Below are positions 26,721-34,334 of a stretch of DNA of 64,000 bases, one piece after another. Below the pieces are notes generated by a model. That model was given only the letters and a program-made list of their open reading frames with translations, was not told the DNA's origin and ran no database searches. The stretch's first letter is position 1. Every line of letters starts with the position of its first letter. The stretch is from Dyadobacter sp. (GTDB lineage: Bacteria; Bacteroidota; Bacteroidia; Cytophagales; Spirosomataceae): contig NZ_JAGIAS010000007.1 of the NCBI RefSeq assembly GCF_017744695.1, forward strand, positions 310,001 to 374,000, read 5' to 3'. The position numbers were made by a program, and so were the translations under genes.

Positions 26721-26886
26721 CATGCTGTAAGCGATAGGCTTTAGGCTATAAGCTTTAAGCTATAAGCAGTAGGCTTCAAGCGATAGGTTATGACCTTTTG
26801 GACTTTGTTTGGAATAAAATTATTAATCAAGTTAACATATATACAGGCCTAAGGCTTACAGCTTAAAGCCTATTGCTTATAGCATC
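26721..26886. repeat. Imperfect long inverted repeat flanking the uxuA upstream region
   Basis: Left arm 26721-26762 and right arm 26845-26886 are about 40-bp imperfect inverted copies (left has GCTGTAAGCGATAGGCTTTA; the reverse complement of the right has GCTATAAGCAATAGGCTTTA). Each arm is built of short GCTATAAGC- and GCTTTAAGC-like units. The loop of about 80 bp is AT-rich and would contain any uxuA promoter. This looks like a small repeat or MITE-like element. Confidence 0.75.
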
Positions 26887-26888
26887 AA

Positions 26889-28076
26889 ATGGCATTAGAA
26901 CAAACCTGGCGTTGGTTCGGGCCTAACGATCCTGTTTCGTTGCAGGATATCCGTCAGGCCGGGGCAACCGGAATCGTCACCGCATTACATCATATTCCCA
27001 ACGGAGAAGTGTGGGAGGTATCAGAAATTCAGGCGCGCAAGCAGCTGATCGAAAGCGCCGGCCTTACGTGGTCGGTGGTGGAAAGTGTGCCTGTGCATGA
27101 ATCGATCAAAACGCGTTCCGGCGATTTTGAGAAACATATATTAAACTATCAGCAATCGCTCCGTAACCTGGGGCAATGCGGTATCGACACTGTTTGCTAC
27201 AATTTCATGCCCATTCTCGACTGGACGCGTACCGACCTGGACGCGCCGATGAAGGATGGCTCGACCGGTTTGCGTTTCGATGCAACACAGTTCGCCGCAT
27301 TTGATCTTTACCTGTTGGAAAGACCGGAAGCCGGGGAGCTGTACACCGACGAGCAAAAACGCGCTGCCAAAATTTGGCTGGACTCGGCGTCAGAGCAAGA
27401 GAAGCAAAAACTCGTCCGTAACATTATAGCAGGTTTGCCGGGTTCGGAAGAAAGCTTTACGGTCGAAGAATTCCGGAAGGTTTTGAAAACGTATGAGCAT
27501 ATCGGCGATTTTGAGCTGCGCACGCATTTGTACCAGTTCATCCAGGCTATCGGGCCGGTGGCGGAAGAGGCGGGGGTCCAGTTGGCGATTCACCCGGACG
27601 ACCCTCCTTATCCGATTCTGGGTCTACCGCGTGTGGTAAGCACCGAAAATGACGCAGAAATGCTGTTGAAAGCATATGATAAGCAAGCCAACGGAATTTG
27701 CTTTTGTACAGGTTCCTATGGTGTGAGGCCGGATAACGACTTGGCCGGAATGGTCGACAGGCTGGGGAACAGGATCCATTTCATCCACCTGCGCGCTACC
27801 AAGCGCGAGCACGACGGCAGTTTTTACGAGGCCGATCACCTCGATGGCGACGTGGATATGTACGGTGTCATGCGGGCGTTGGTATTGGAGCAGAAAAGGC
27901 GTGAAAATGAAGGTAGAACCGATTTGAGAATGCCTTTCCGTCCTGATCATGGCCATCGTATGCTCGACGACCTGTCGGCAACGAAGCGGACCAACCCGGG
28001 TTACACGGCCATCGGTCGCCTGCGCGGGCTTGCGGAGCTGCGCGGCCTCGAATACGGGATTGAAAGAAGTTTGTGA
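26889..28076 (+). CDS. uxuA: Mannonate dehydratase
   Basis: A 395-residue UxuA-type dehydratase converting D-mannonate to 2-keto-3-deoxygluconate in glucuronate breakdown. Typical UxuA sequences are TWRWFGPNDPVSLQDIRQAG, the TALHHIPNGEVW segment, VCYNFMPILDWTRTDL, metal-site LAIHPDDPP, and FCTGSYGVR followed by IHFIHLR. Length is normal. It overlaps uxaC if that gene starts at the GTG at 28073; with the ATG at 28094 the gap is 17 bp. The two form an operon. Confidence 0.95.
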   Translation: MALEQTWRWFGPNDPVSLQDIRQAGATGIVTALHHIPNGEVWEVSEIQARKQLIESAGLTWSVVESVPVHESIKTRSGDFEKHILNYQQSLRNLGQCGIDTVCYNFMPILDWTRTDLDAPMKDGSTGLRFDATQFAAFDLYLLERPEAGELYTDEQKRAAKIWLDSASEQEKQKLVRNIIAGLPGSEESFTVEEFRKVLKTYEHIGDFELRTHLYQFIQAIGPVAEEAGVQLAIHPDDPPYPILGLPRVVSTENDAEMLLKAYDKQANGICFCTGSYGVRPDNDLAGMVDRLGNRIHFIHLRATKREHDGSFYEADHLDGDVDMYGVMRALVLEQKRRENEGRTDLRMPFRPDHGHRMLDDLSATKRTNPGYTAIGRLRGLAELRGLEYGIERSL

Positions 28077-28093
28077 TTGTAACAAGAAAGAGA

Positions 28094-29521
28094 ATGGAAA
28101 CGATTAGCACCGCTGTACAAAAGACCTTCATTTCCGAAGATTTCCTCCTCCGTTCGGAAACTGCGCGTATCCTTTACCATGATTATGCGAAGGAAATGCC
28201 GATCATCGATTACCACTGCCACCTGCCGCCCGATCAGATCGCGGAGGATAAGCAGTTTGGGAACCTGACACAGGCGTGGTTGTACGGCGACCATTACAAA
28301 TGGCGGGCAATGCGTGCCAATGGGATCAACGAGCGGTACTGCACCGGCGACGCGAGCGACTGGGAGAAGTTTGAGCAATGGGCAGCCACAGTGCCGTACA
28401 CGATGCGCAATCCGCTCTATCACTGGACGCACCTGGAACTGCTCCGGTATTTCGATATTGATATTCTTTTGAATAAAGATACTGCAAGAGAAATTTACGA
28501 AGAATGCTCTGCAAAGCTGCGCCAACCCGATTACTCGGTGAAAAGCCTGCTTACTCGCATGAACGTGAAAGTAATCTGCACCACAGATGATCCAACGGAC
28601 TCTCTGAATTACCATAGCGCAATCAGCGAAAGCGGTTTCGATATCCGTGTATTGCCGACATTCCGGCCGGACAAGGCCATGCTGCTGATCGAATCGCCGG
28701 AGGATTTCAAGCAGTATTTATCCAAACTAGCGCAGGCAGCCGGAGTAGGAGAGATCGATTCTTATGAAGCTTTGCTGGCTGCGTTGCAAAACCGCCACGA
28801 TTTCTTCGCGTCGATGGGCGGACGTTTGTCTGACCACGGTTTGGAGCATATTTATGCTGAATTTGATGAAGCCGCGGCTCGTGAAGCGTTTGCGGCTGCA
28901 TTGAGGGGTGAGAAGCCTTCGGCTAGTCAGGCGTTGGCATTCAAATCGGTGCTGTTGTATGAAATGGCTAAAATGGACCACGGCAAAGGCTGGACGCAGC
29001 AGTTCCACCTGGGGGCGTTGCGCAACAACAACGAACGTATGCTCCGCGAACTCGGCCCCGATACCGGCTGGGATTCCATCGGCGATTACAGCCAGGCGCA
29101 GGCGCTCTCCAAATTCCTGAATAAACTCGACTCGACGGACCAGCTGGCGAAAACCATTTTGTATAACCTCAATCCGGCCGACAATGAAGTATTGGCTACG
29201 ATGACGGGTAACTATAATGACGGTACTGTTGCCGGTAAAATGCAGTTCGGTTCCGGCTGGTGGTTCCTTGATCAGAAAGACGGTATGGAGCGGCAGATGA
29301 ATGCGCTTTCGAACATGGGCCTGCTGAGCCGTTTTGTAGGAATGCTTACGGATTCCCGCAGCTTCCTTTCGTATCCGCGCCATGAATATTTCCGCCGGAT
29401 TCTCTGTAACCTCATCGGTCAGGATGTCGAGAATGGCGAATTGCCGAACGATATCCAATGGCTGGGTAAGATGGTAGAAGCTATCAGCTACAATAACGCC
29501 AACAAATATTTTGGTTTTTGA
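28094..29521 (+). CDS. uxaC: Glucuronate/galacturonate isomerase
   Basis: A 475-residue amidohydrolase-fold uronate isomerase that converts D-glucuronate to fructuronate and D-galacturonate to tagaturonate. Metal and substrate motifs are IIDYHCHLPPDQI, HWTHLELLRYF, CTTDDPTDSL and FLSYPRHEYFRRILC. An in-frame GTG at 28073 overlapping the uxuA stop is possible, but homologues start near SEDFLLRSETA, which favours the ATG at 28094. The operon ends at a terminator after this gene. Confidence 0.94.
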   Translation: METISTAVQKTFISEDFLLRSETARILYHDYAKEMPIIDYHCHLPPDQIAEDKQFGNLTQAWLYGDHYKWRAMRANGINERYCTGDASDWEKFEQWAATVPYTMRNPLYHWTHLELLRYFDIDILLNKDTAREIYEECSAKLRQPDYSVKSLLTRMNVKVICTTDDPTDSLNYHSAISESGFDIRVLPTFRPDKAMLLIESPEDFKQYLSKLAQAAGVGEIDSYEALLAALQNRHDFFASMGGRLSDHGLEHIYAEFDEAAAREAFAAALRGEKPSASQALAFKSVLLYEMAKMDHGKGWTQQFHLGALRNNNERMLRELGPDTGWDSIGDYSQAQALSKFLNKLDSTDQLAKTILYNLNPADNEVLATMTGNYNDGTVAGKMQFGSGWWFLDQKDGMERQMNALSNMGLLSRFVGMLTDSRSFLSYPRHEYFRRILCNLIGQDVENGELPNDIQWLGKMVEAISYNNANKYFGF

Positions 29522-29554
29522 ATAAAATCCGAATTTAAATACGCTAATAAAAGG

Positions 29555-29586
29555 AATAGCCCAGACATTTGTTGTGGGCTATTTTA
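29555..29586 (+). terminator. Terminator after uxaC
   Basis: AATAGCCCA (29555-29563) pairs with TGGGCTATT (29575-29583), followed by TTT; it separates uxuA-uxaC from kdgK-kdgA. Confidence 0.8.
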
Positions 29587-29597
29587 ATGTTAATACT

Positions 29598-29605
29598 TAA
29601 TTTTG
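29598..29605 (+). promoter_or_regulatory. Bacteroidota -7 element (TAATTTTG) of kdgK-kdgA
   Basis: TAATTTTG matches TAnnTTTG; a TTG at 29572-29574, 23 nt upstream, is a -33 candidate. It lies just past the uxaC terminator and 69 bp before kdgK. Confidence 0.6.
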
Positions 29606-29674
29606 GCGCGTAATCATTTTTCAATGGCCCGTCAGGGAGCTTCATTCTTTGGCAAACGGGCAATAGTTTAAAAT

Positions 29675-30670
29675 ATGGCTCAGATAGTATCCTTCGGGGA
29701 AGTCCTTATGCGGCTTTCCACTCCTGGTTTTTCCCGTTTTGAACAAGCCCGTCAATTGAATGTAACATATGCTGGTGGCGAAGCGAACGTTTCGACCGCT
29801 CTGGCATATTGGGGGCACAGTACGGCGCACGTTACCCGTTTCCCTGATTCGCCCATCGGACGTGCGGCGGCTCAGTACCTGCATTTCCACGGCGTCGACA
29901 CATCGCACATTCTTTTCGGAGGCCCGAGAATGGCCGTTTATTTCCTCGAAACCGGCGCTGCTATGCGAGGCAGTCAGATCGTGTACGATCGTGCCAATTC
30001 ATCCCTGGCGACTATTGATCCCAAAGAACTGGATTGGGATAACATCCTGAAAGACGCGAAATGGTTTCACTGGGCGGGCATTACCCCTGCATTGTCGCAG
30101 GAAGCAGCTGATGCATTGCTTGACGGCATTAAAGCAGCCCGCAAACGTAACATTACCGTATCAGGCGACATTTTTTACCGTGCTAATTTGTGGAAATATG
30201 GTAAAAAGCCATCCGATATTCTTCCCGAGCTGACAGCCGGAACAGATGTTGTGATCGCCAACAGCATCAATATCAAGGAGATTTTTGACATCGATGGAAA
30301 CGATTTTGTCGAATCCTGCGTCAACTTACAGAAGGCTTTCCCGCAGGTGAAAACTGTGGTGGATACCAAAAGAACGTCGATTAGCGCATCGCACAACCTG
30401 CTGAGGGCGTTTTTGTGGAACGGCAAGGAGTTGCTCGAAACGGAAGACATCGAAATTAACCCGATCATCGACCGTGTAGGCGGCGGCGATGCATTCATTG
30501 CCGGCCTTATTCATGGCCTCATTACGTTCGATGACCAGCAAAAAGCGCTGGAATTCGGTGTGGCGGCATCTGCATTGAAGCATACCATCGAAGGCGACGC
30601 TTTGATCTCGACGATCGCCGAAGTGGAAGCCATTCGTCAGGGAGAGACCTCAGGAAGAATCAAACGCTAG
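29675..30670 (+). CDS. kdgK: 2-dehydro-3-deoxygluconokinase
   Basis: A 331-residue PfkB-family kinase that phosphorylates 2-keto-3-deoxygluconate to KDPG. N-terminal VSFGEVLMRLSTPG and YAGGEANVSTALAYWG are typical of KdgK, and the catalytic base is the Asp in RVGGGDAFIAGL near the C-terminus. kdgA lies 17 bp downstream in the same operon. Confidence 0.93.
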   Translation: MAQIVSFGEVLMRLSTPGFSRFEQARQLNVTYAGGEANVSTALAYWGHSTAHVTRFPDSPIGRAAAQYLHFHGVDTSHILFGGPRMAVYFLETGAAMRGSQIVYDRANSSLATIDPKELDWDNILKDAKWFHWAGITPALSQEAADALLDGIKAARKRNITVSGDIFYRANLWKYGKKPSDILPELTAGTDVVIANSINIKEIFDIDGNDFVESCVNLQKAFPQVKTVVDTKRTSISASHNLLRAFLWNGKELLETEDIEINPIIDRVGGGDAFIAGLIHGLITFDDQQKALEFGVAASALKHTIEGDALISTIAEVEAIRQGETSGRIKR

Positions 30671-30687
30671 TAACCTGGCCAACAATC

Positions 30688-31353
30688 ATGGATAAAGAAA
30701 CAACACTGATACTTTTGAACGAAGTCGGCGTACTGCCGCTGTTCTATCATGCGGATATTGAAATCGCCAAAGAAGTAATCAATGCGGCGTACCGTGGGGG
30801 TGCACGTGCATTCGAGTTCACGAACCGCGGCGATAATGCATACAATGTATTTACGGAACTTCTGGCTTATGTAAAGGAAAGCCTACCTGGTCTGTCACTG
30901 GGTATCGGAACGATTTATGATGCGGAAACTGCACAAAAATTCATCGATGCAGGCACCGATTTCATCGTTACGCCCTGCCTTAATCCAGCGGTAGGTGAAG
31001 CCTGCGCGAAGGCGGGCATTCCCTGGATTCCCGGCATTTCTACGCTGACAGAAATCTACAACGCGCAGCAAGCGGGTGCCGAAGTAGTGAAGCTGTTCCC
31101 GGGTGAAGTGGTAGGTTCCGCATTCGTACGCGCGATCCGCGGGCCTATGCCGAAAGTGAAAATCATGGTGACAGGTGGCGTACAGCCTACCAAAGAGAGC
31201 ATCAACGAATGGTTCGGCGCTGGTGCCTATGCTGTCGGCTTAGGCTCAAACCTGTTCCCGAAAGACGTGGTAGCGCAAGGAAACTACCCCTGGATCGAGC
31301 AAAAAGTTGCAGAAAGCATTGCGCTCGTGAAGGAGTTCCGCGCGAACAGCTGA
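30688..31353 (+). CDS. kdgA: KDPG (2-dehydro-3-deoxy-6-phosphogluconate) aldolase
   Basis: A 221-residue class-I aldolase that cleaves KDPG to pyruvate and glyceraldehyde 3-phosphate. The FEFTNRGDNA segment supplies the catalytic Glu, GAEVVKLFPGEVVG supplies the Schiff-base Lys, and PWIPGISTLTEI is the substrate loop. The protein is a TIM barrel of normal length. Its stop codon directly abuts the stop of a convergent Uma2 gene. Confidence 0.93.
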   Translation: MDKETTLILLNEVGVLPLFYHADIEIAKEVINAAYRGGARAFEFTNRGDNAYNVFTELLAYVKESLPGLSLGIGTIYDAETAQKFIDAGTDFIVTPCLNPAVGEACAKAGIPWIPGISTLTEIYNAQQAGAEVVKLFPGEVVGSAFVRAIRGPMPKVKIMVTGGVQPTKESINEWFGAGAYAVGLGSNLFPKDVVAQGNYPWIEQKVAESIALVKEFRANS

Positions 31354-31935
31354 TTAATATTCCAAAATATCGCTCAGGCGGGTGGAGAAACCGACAAGTA
31401 CCTCGCCGCCTGACAGCGTTTCTTCAAAATGCATTGCAAGCTGAGGCTTGTCCGGTTCGTAAATGTAGGTTGTCTGGCTGTCCGGACATACGAGCCAGGC
31501 AAGCCTCACGCCGTTTTCGATCCATTTGATCATTTTCTTCTGCAAATAGCGCAAGCTGTCGGTTTCGGACTTTAATTCAATTATAAAGTCAGGAGCCATA
31601 CGAGGAAATGACCGTTTTTCTGCTTTGCTCATCGCATTCCAGCGATCGATATGTATCCACGCTACATCCGGTACTCGCATGGAGGAATCTCCGAGGAAAA
31701 AAGCTCCATTAGAATCCACTACTTTGCCTGCTTTGTACTCCCTGTTCCAGATTCCTAACTCGCCGATTAATTCACTATTATTGGAACTGATCAGGGCGGA
31801 AGTGGGTGTCGCATTGATGTACAGCTGGTCATACTCATTGCGCTCCACACCCAGTCCGGGATTGGCCATGCAGAATGCGACCAACTCATCGTCTGAGAAA
31901 GACGGATATGCGGGTATTTTCAATGGGATAAACAT
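31354..31935 (-). CDS. Uma2-family (DUF820) putative nuclease
   Basis: About 193 residues from the ATG at 31935 (MFIPLKIPAYPSFSDDEL); an ATG at 32019 adds 28 residues not expected in the family. The PD-(D/E)XK-like core is seen in VPDVAWIHIDRW, PDFIIELKSETDSL and the following RLAWLVCPDSQTTYIY. Uma2 proteins are abundant in cyanobacteria and Bacteroidota and have no firmly proven function. It interrupts the hexuronate gene set. Confidence 0.85.
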   Translation of the reverse strand: MFIPLKIPAYPSFSDDELVAFCMANPGLGVERNEYDQLYINATPTSALISSNNSELIGELGIWNREYKAGKVVDSNGAFFLGDSSMRVPDVAWIHIDRWNAMSKAEKRSFPRMAPDFIIELKSETDSLRYLQKKMIKWIENGVRLAWLVCPDSQTTYIYEPDKPQLAMHFEETLSGGEVLVGFSTRLSDILEY

Positions 31936-32036
31936 AATGTGCTCTTTGGTAAATATAGCATTTGCCAAAATGAAAGCCAATTGACTTTCTCCTGCATAAT
32001 TTTGTAACTTATAAGGCAATTAGCCGTGACAAAGTT

Positions 32037-32756
32037 ATGCTTACCGTTGCCATCATCATTTCGCTGGTTTTGTTTTCACTGGGGTTTATCGTGACGCCGG
32101 GTAATGCGAAGTACCTGTTATCAGGCTACAACACGATGTCCGAGGCCGACCGTGCGAAGATGGACATTGTTTCCTACGTAAAGTTTTTCAAACGCTTCCA
32201 CATATTTTTGGGCATCAGCGAGCTGGCAGGGGTACTCATCCTGAATGCAATTAATACCAATTTGGCTTCCGGATTCATGATTATGTACCCGCTTTTGGCG
32301 TACGTGTACATGATCGCCGTAGGAAACCGCTACTATACGGGCACGAGTGGTCAGCGAGTGGGGACGTACATCGTCATGGCTATTTTGATTGTAGTAGTAG
32401 TAGGCGTGGGCTACCTGATGTTCACAGGAATGAAGAACAGCGAGATATTCCTGACCACACGTACATTGGAAATCAAAGGCCTTTCCGGAATGAAAATTGC
32501 GCGGGAGGATGTGACCGACTTCACTGTTACCGACAGCCTGCCGGATATTTCGAGCAAGGCAAATGGCTTCGCGGCCGGGGAGTTCGCGAAAGGGGCCTTC
32601 AAAACCGACGACGGGCGCATCGTCAGATTGTATATCAATAAAAAATCCCATCCCTTCCTGTTGATCAGGACAGTCGGGGATGAGATCTATTTCAGTTCGG
32701 ATGCCGTTTCGGCTACCGAGTTATATAATCAGCTTAAAGCGTGGAAGTCCCGGTAA
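32037..32756 (+). CDS. DUF3784 domain membrane protein
   Basis: A 239-residue membrane protein. The first about 130 residues are DUF3784-like: a helix, then KYLLSGYNTMSEADRAKMD, then two or three helices (residues 60-130). The soluble C-terminal half (FLTTRTLEIKGLSGMKIAREDV onward) looks like a bacterial PH-type beta domain. Function unknown. Its last 23 bp overlap the 3' end of the convergent uxaB gene. Confidence 0.75.
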   Translation: MLTVAIIISLVLFSLGFIVTPGNAKYLLSGYNTMSEADRAKMDIVSYVKFFKRFHIFLGISELAGVLILNAINTNLASGFMIMYPLLAYVYMIAVGNRYYTGTSGQRVGTYIVMAILIVVVVGVGYLMFTGMKNSEIFLTTRTLEIKGLSGMKIAREDVTDFTVTDSLPDISSKANGFAAGEFAKGAFKTDDGRIVRLYINKKSHPFLLIRTVGDEIYFSSDAVSATELYNQLKAWKSR

Positions 32757-34224
32757 ATACGGGCTCGGTCATATAGCCTTTCACGGCGTCGGCAAAGCCC
32801 GGCAGCAATGTAAGGTCGGTGTCCCAAAGCGAAGCATCGCCTAAAACTTGCTGCGCCAGATCTGCCGGCGATGCGGCATTCTTCCATTTTTCATCAAAGT
32901 AAGCCGCAGAGTCGCAGCGAATCGGATAAGACTGCCCGTCGCGTTCGCCGAAATAAGCATCGTCCTTATGCACCACAGGCTTCATAAACCGCAGGAATGC
33001 GGCAAATCCTTTGGCAAACAATGCAGGGACTTCGTCGGACTTCCGATAATGGTTCAGAAGCGTCGGAATGTTGCGCATTTTCATCTTGGCCGTGTATTGA
33101 ACGGTAATGTCGATCAGCTGGTGGCGGATGAAAGGGTTGCGGAAGCGGTCGAGCACCTGGTTACCGAACTCCTGCGCCTGTGCGGGATCGACATCGTAAG
33201 GGATCGCCGGCGCAAGTTCTTTCAGCATGACATCTGCGATAAATTGCGCTGTTTCGGCATTTTCCATTGCTTCGCGAACCGTATCCAGGCCGTGCAGGTA
33301 AGCGAGGCCTGAGGCGAGCGTATGCGTGCCATTGAGCAATCTTAGCTTCAACTCGCGGAACAGGTCGATATCCGGCTCAATCACCACACCTTTGTCGGCC
33401 TGGGCAAAGCTCAGTACGTTACGAACATGCTGGTCACCTTCGATGGCCCAGAGGCGGTATACTTCGGAAACGATCAGCAGATCATCGCGGAAGCCGTGTT
33501 TTTCGGAAAGCGCCTGCACCGTTTCAGCGTCGGGTTTGCCGGGAACAATGCGGTCCACCAGCGAGCTGCAAAAGTGGTTATGGTTTTCAAGCCAGTAGAT
33601 AAACGCCCTGTCCAGGCCATGCCGTTGCGCCTGTTCCAATACGATAGCTTTCAGTTTAGGGCCGTTGCCGACGATCAGTTCCGTGGGAACAATTACCATC
33701 CCGGATTCCGGCGCCCCGTTGAATGCTTTGTAGCGTTCCAGCAAATAGGCCGTCAGCTTACCGGGAAAAGAGATGGGCGGATTAGCGAAAATATGATCGT
33801 CGACGAGCTGGATACCCACTTCCGTCGTATTTGAAATAACAATATTAAGCTCCGAATTGTGGGCGCATTCGAGGATATCGGCCCAGTCGCTGGCAGCGGC
33901 AAGGGTACGGCTGATGCTGCTGTTGATAACTGTTTCGTCGATCTGCCGGCCGTTTTCAATTCCGCGAATGCTATGGGAGAAAACATTCTGTTGTTCCGAA
34001 AACGCATCCGTTCCCCCGGTGCTGGTGGACTTCACCACAACGATCCTGCCGTTGAAAATGCTTTCTGCATTGGCCTTGTTGACGAAATAATCCGGCAAGC
34101 CACGTAAGAGTACCCCTGTGCCGAACTGGATTATTTTTTCAGGCAATGCGAGAAGTTTCCGGTGTTCGGGAAGAAGTTCGGGCTGCTGGTCGAGCAGTTG
34201 GGGAGAAAGCTGCGGTAACGACAT
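32734..34224 (-). CDS. uxaB: Tagaturonate reductase (altronate oxidoreductase)
   Basis: A 496-residue member of the long-chain mannitol dehydrogenase family. N-terminal IIQFGTGVLLRGLPDYFV is typical of UxaB, which reduces tagaturonate to altronate with NADH. Conserved blocks include VISNTTEVGI, ELIVGNGPKL, RLLNGTHTLASGLAYL and NPFIRHQLIDI. The related enzyme UxuB acts on fructuronate, so the exact sugar is uncertain, which matters because the neighbours (uxuA) use the mannonate branch. Confidence 0.85.
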   Translation of the reverse strand: MSLPQLSPQLLDQQPELLPEHRKLLALPEKIIQFGTGVLLRGLPDYFVNKANAESIFNGRIVVVKSTSTGGTDAFSEQQNVFSHSIRGIENGRQIDETVINSSISRTLAAASDWADILECAHNSELNIVISNTTEVGIQLVDDHIFANPPISFPGKLTAYLLERYKAFNGAPESGMVIVPTELIVGNGPKLKAIVLEQAQRHGLDRAFIYWLENHNHFCSSLVDRIVPGKPDAETVQALSEKHGFRDDLLIVSEVYRLWAIEGDQHVRNVLSFAQADKGVVIEPDIDLFRELKLRLLNGTHTLASGLAYLHGLDTVREAMENAETAQFIADVMLKELAPAIPYDVDPAQAQEFGNQVLDRFRNPFIRHQLIDITVQYTAKMKMRNIPTLLNHYRKSDEVPALFAKGFAAFLRFMKPVVHKDDAYFGERDGQSYPIRCDSAAYFDEKWKNAASPADLAQQVLGDASLWDTDLTLLPGFADAVKGYMTEPVFTGTSTL

Positions 34225-34283
34225 TTTTCAGTAGATAAAAGGTTTGATAAGTATGACGCCGTTTGGAAAGTATAACCCCTAAA

Positions 34284-34313
34284 CAAAAAGAGGCGCCTTT
34301 TGAGCACCTCTTT
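34284..34313 (-). terminator. Terminator of lon
   Basis: On the minus strand AAAGAGG (34313-34307) pairs with CCTCTTT (34293-34287), followed by TTGTTT; it lies just after the lon stop. Confidence 0.8.
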
Positions 34314-34334
34314 GGTATATTCTTTAAGCCGGAG

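Noticed and set aside
28727..29458. Minus-strand open frame of 243 codons opposite uxaC
   Set aside because: Antisense shadow; uxaC has all its catalytic motifs.
26889..34224. Hexuronate locus considered as a complete polysaccharide utilisation locus
   Set aside because: No SusC/SusD genes, no secreted polysaccharide lyases or hydrolases, and no transporter in the locus.
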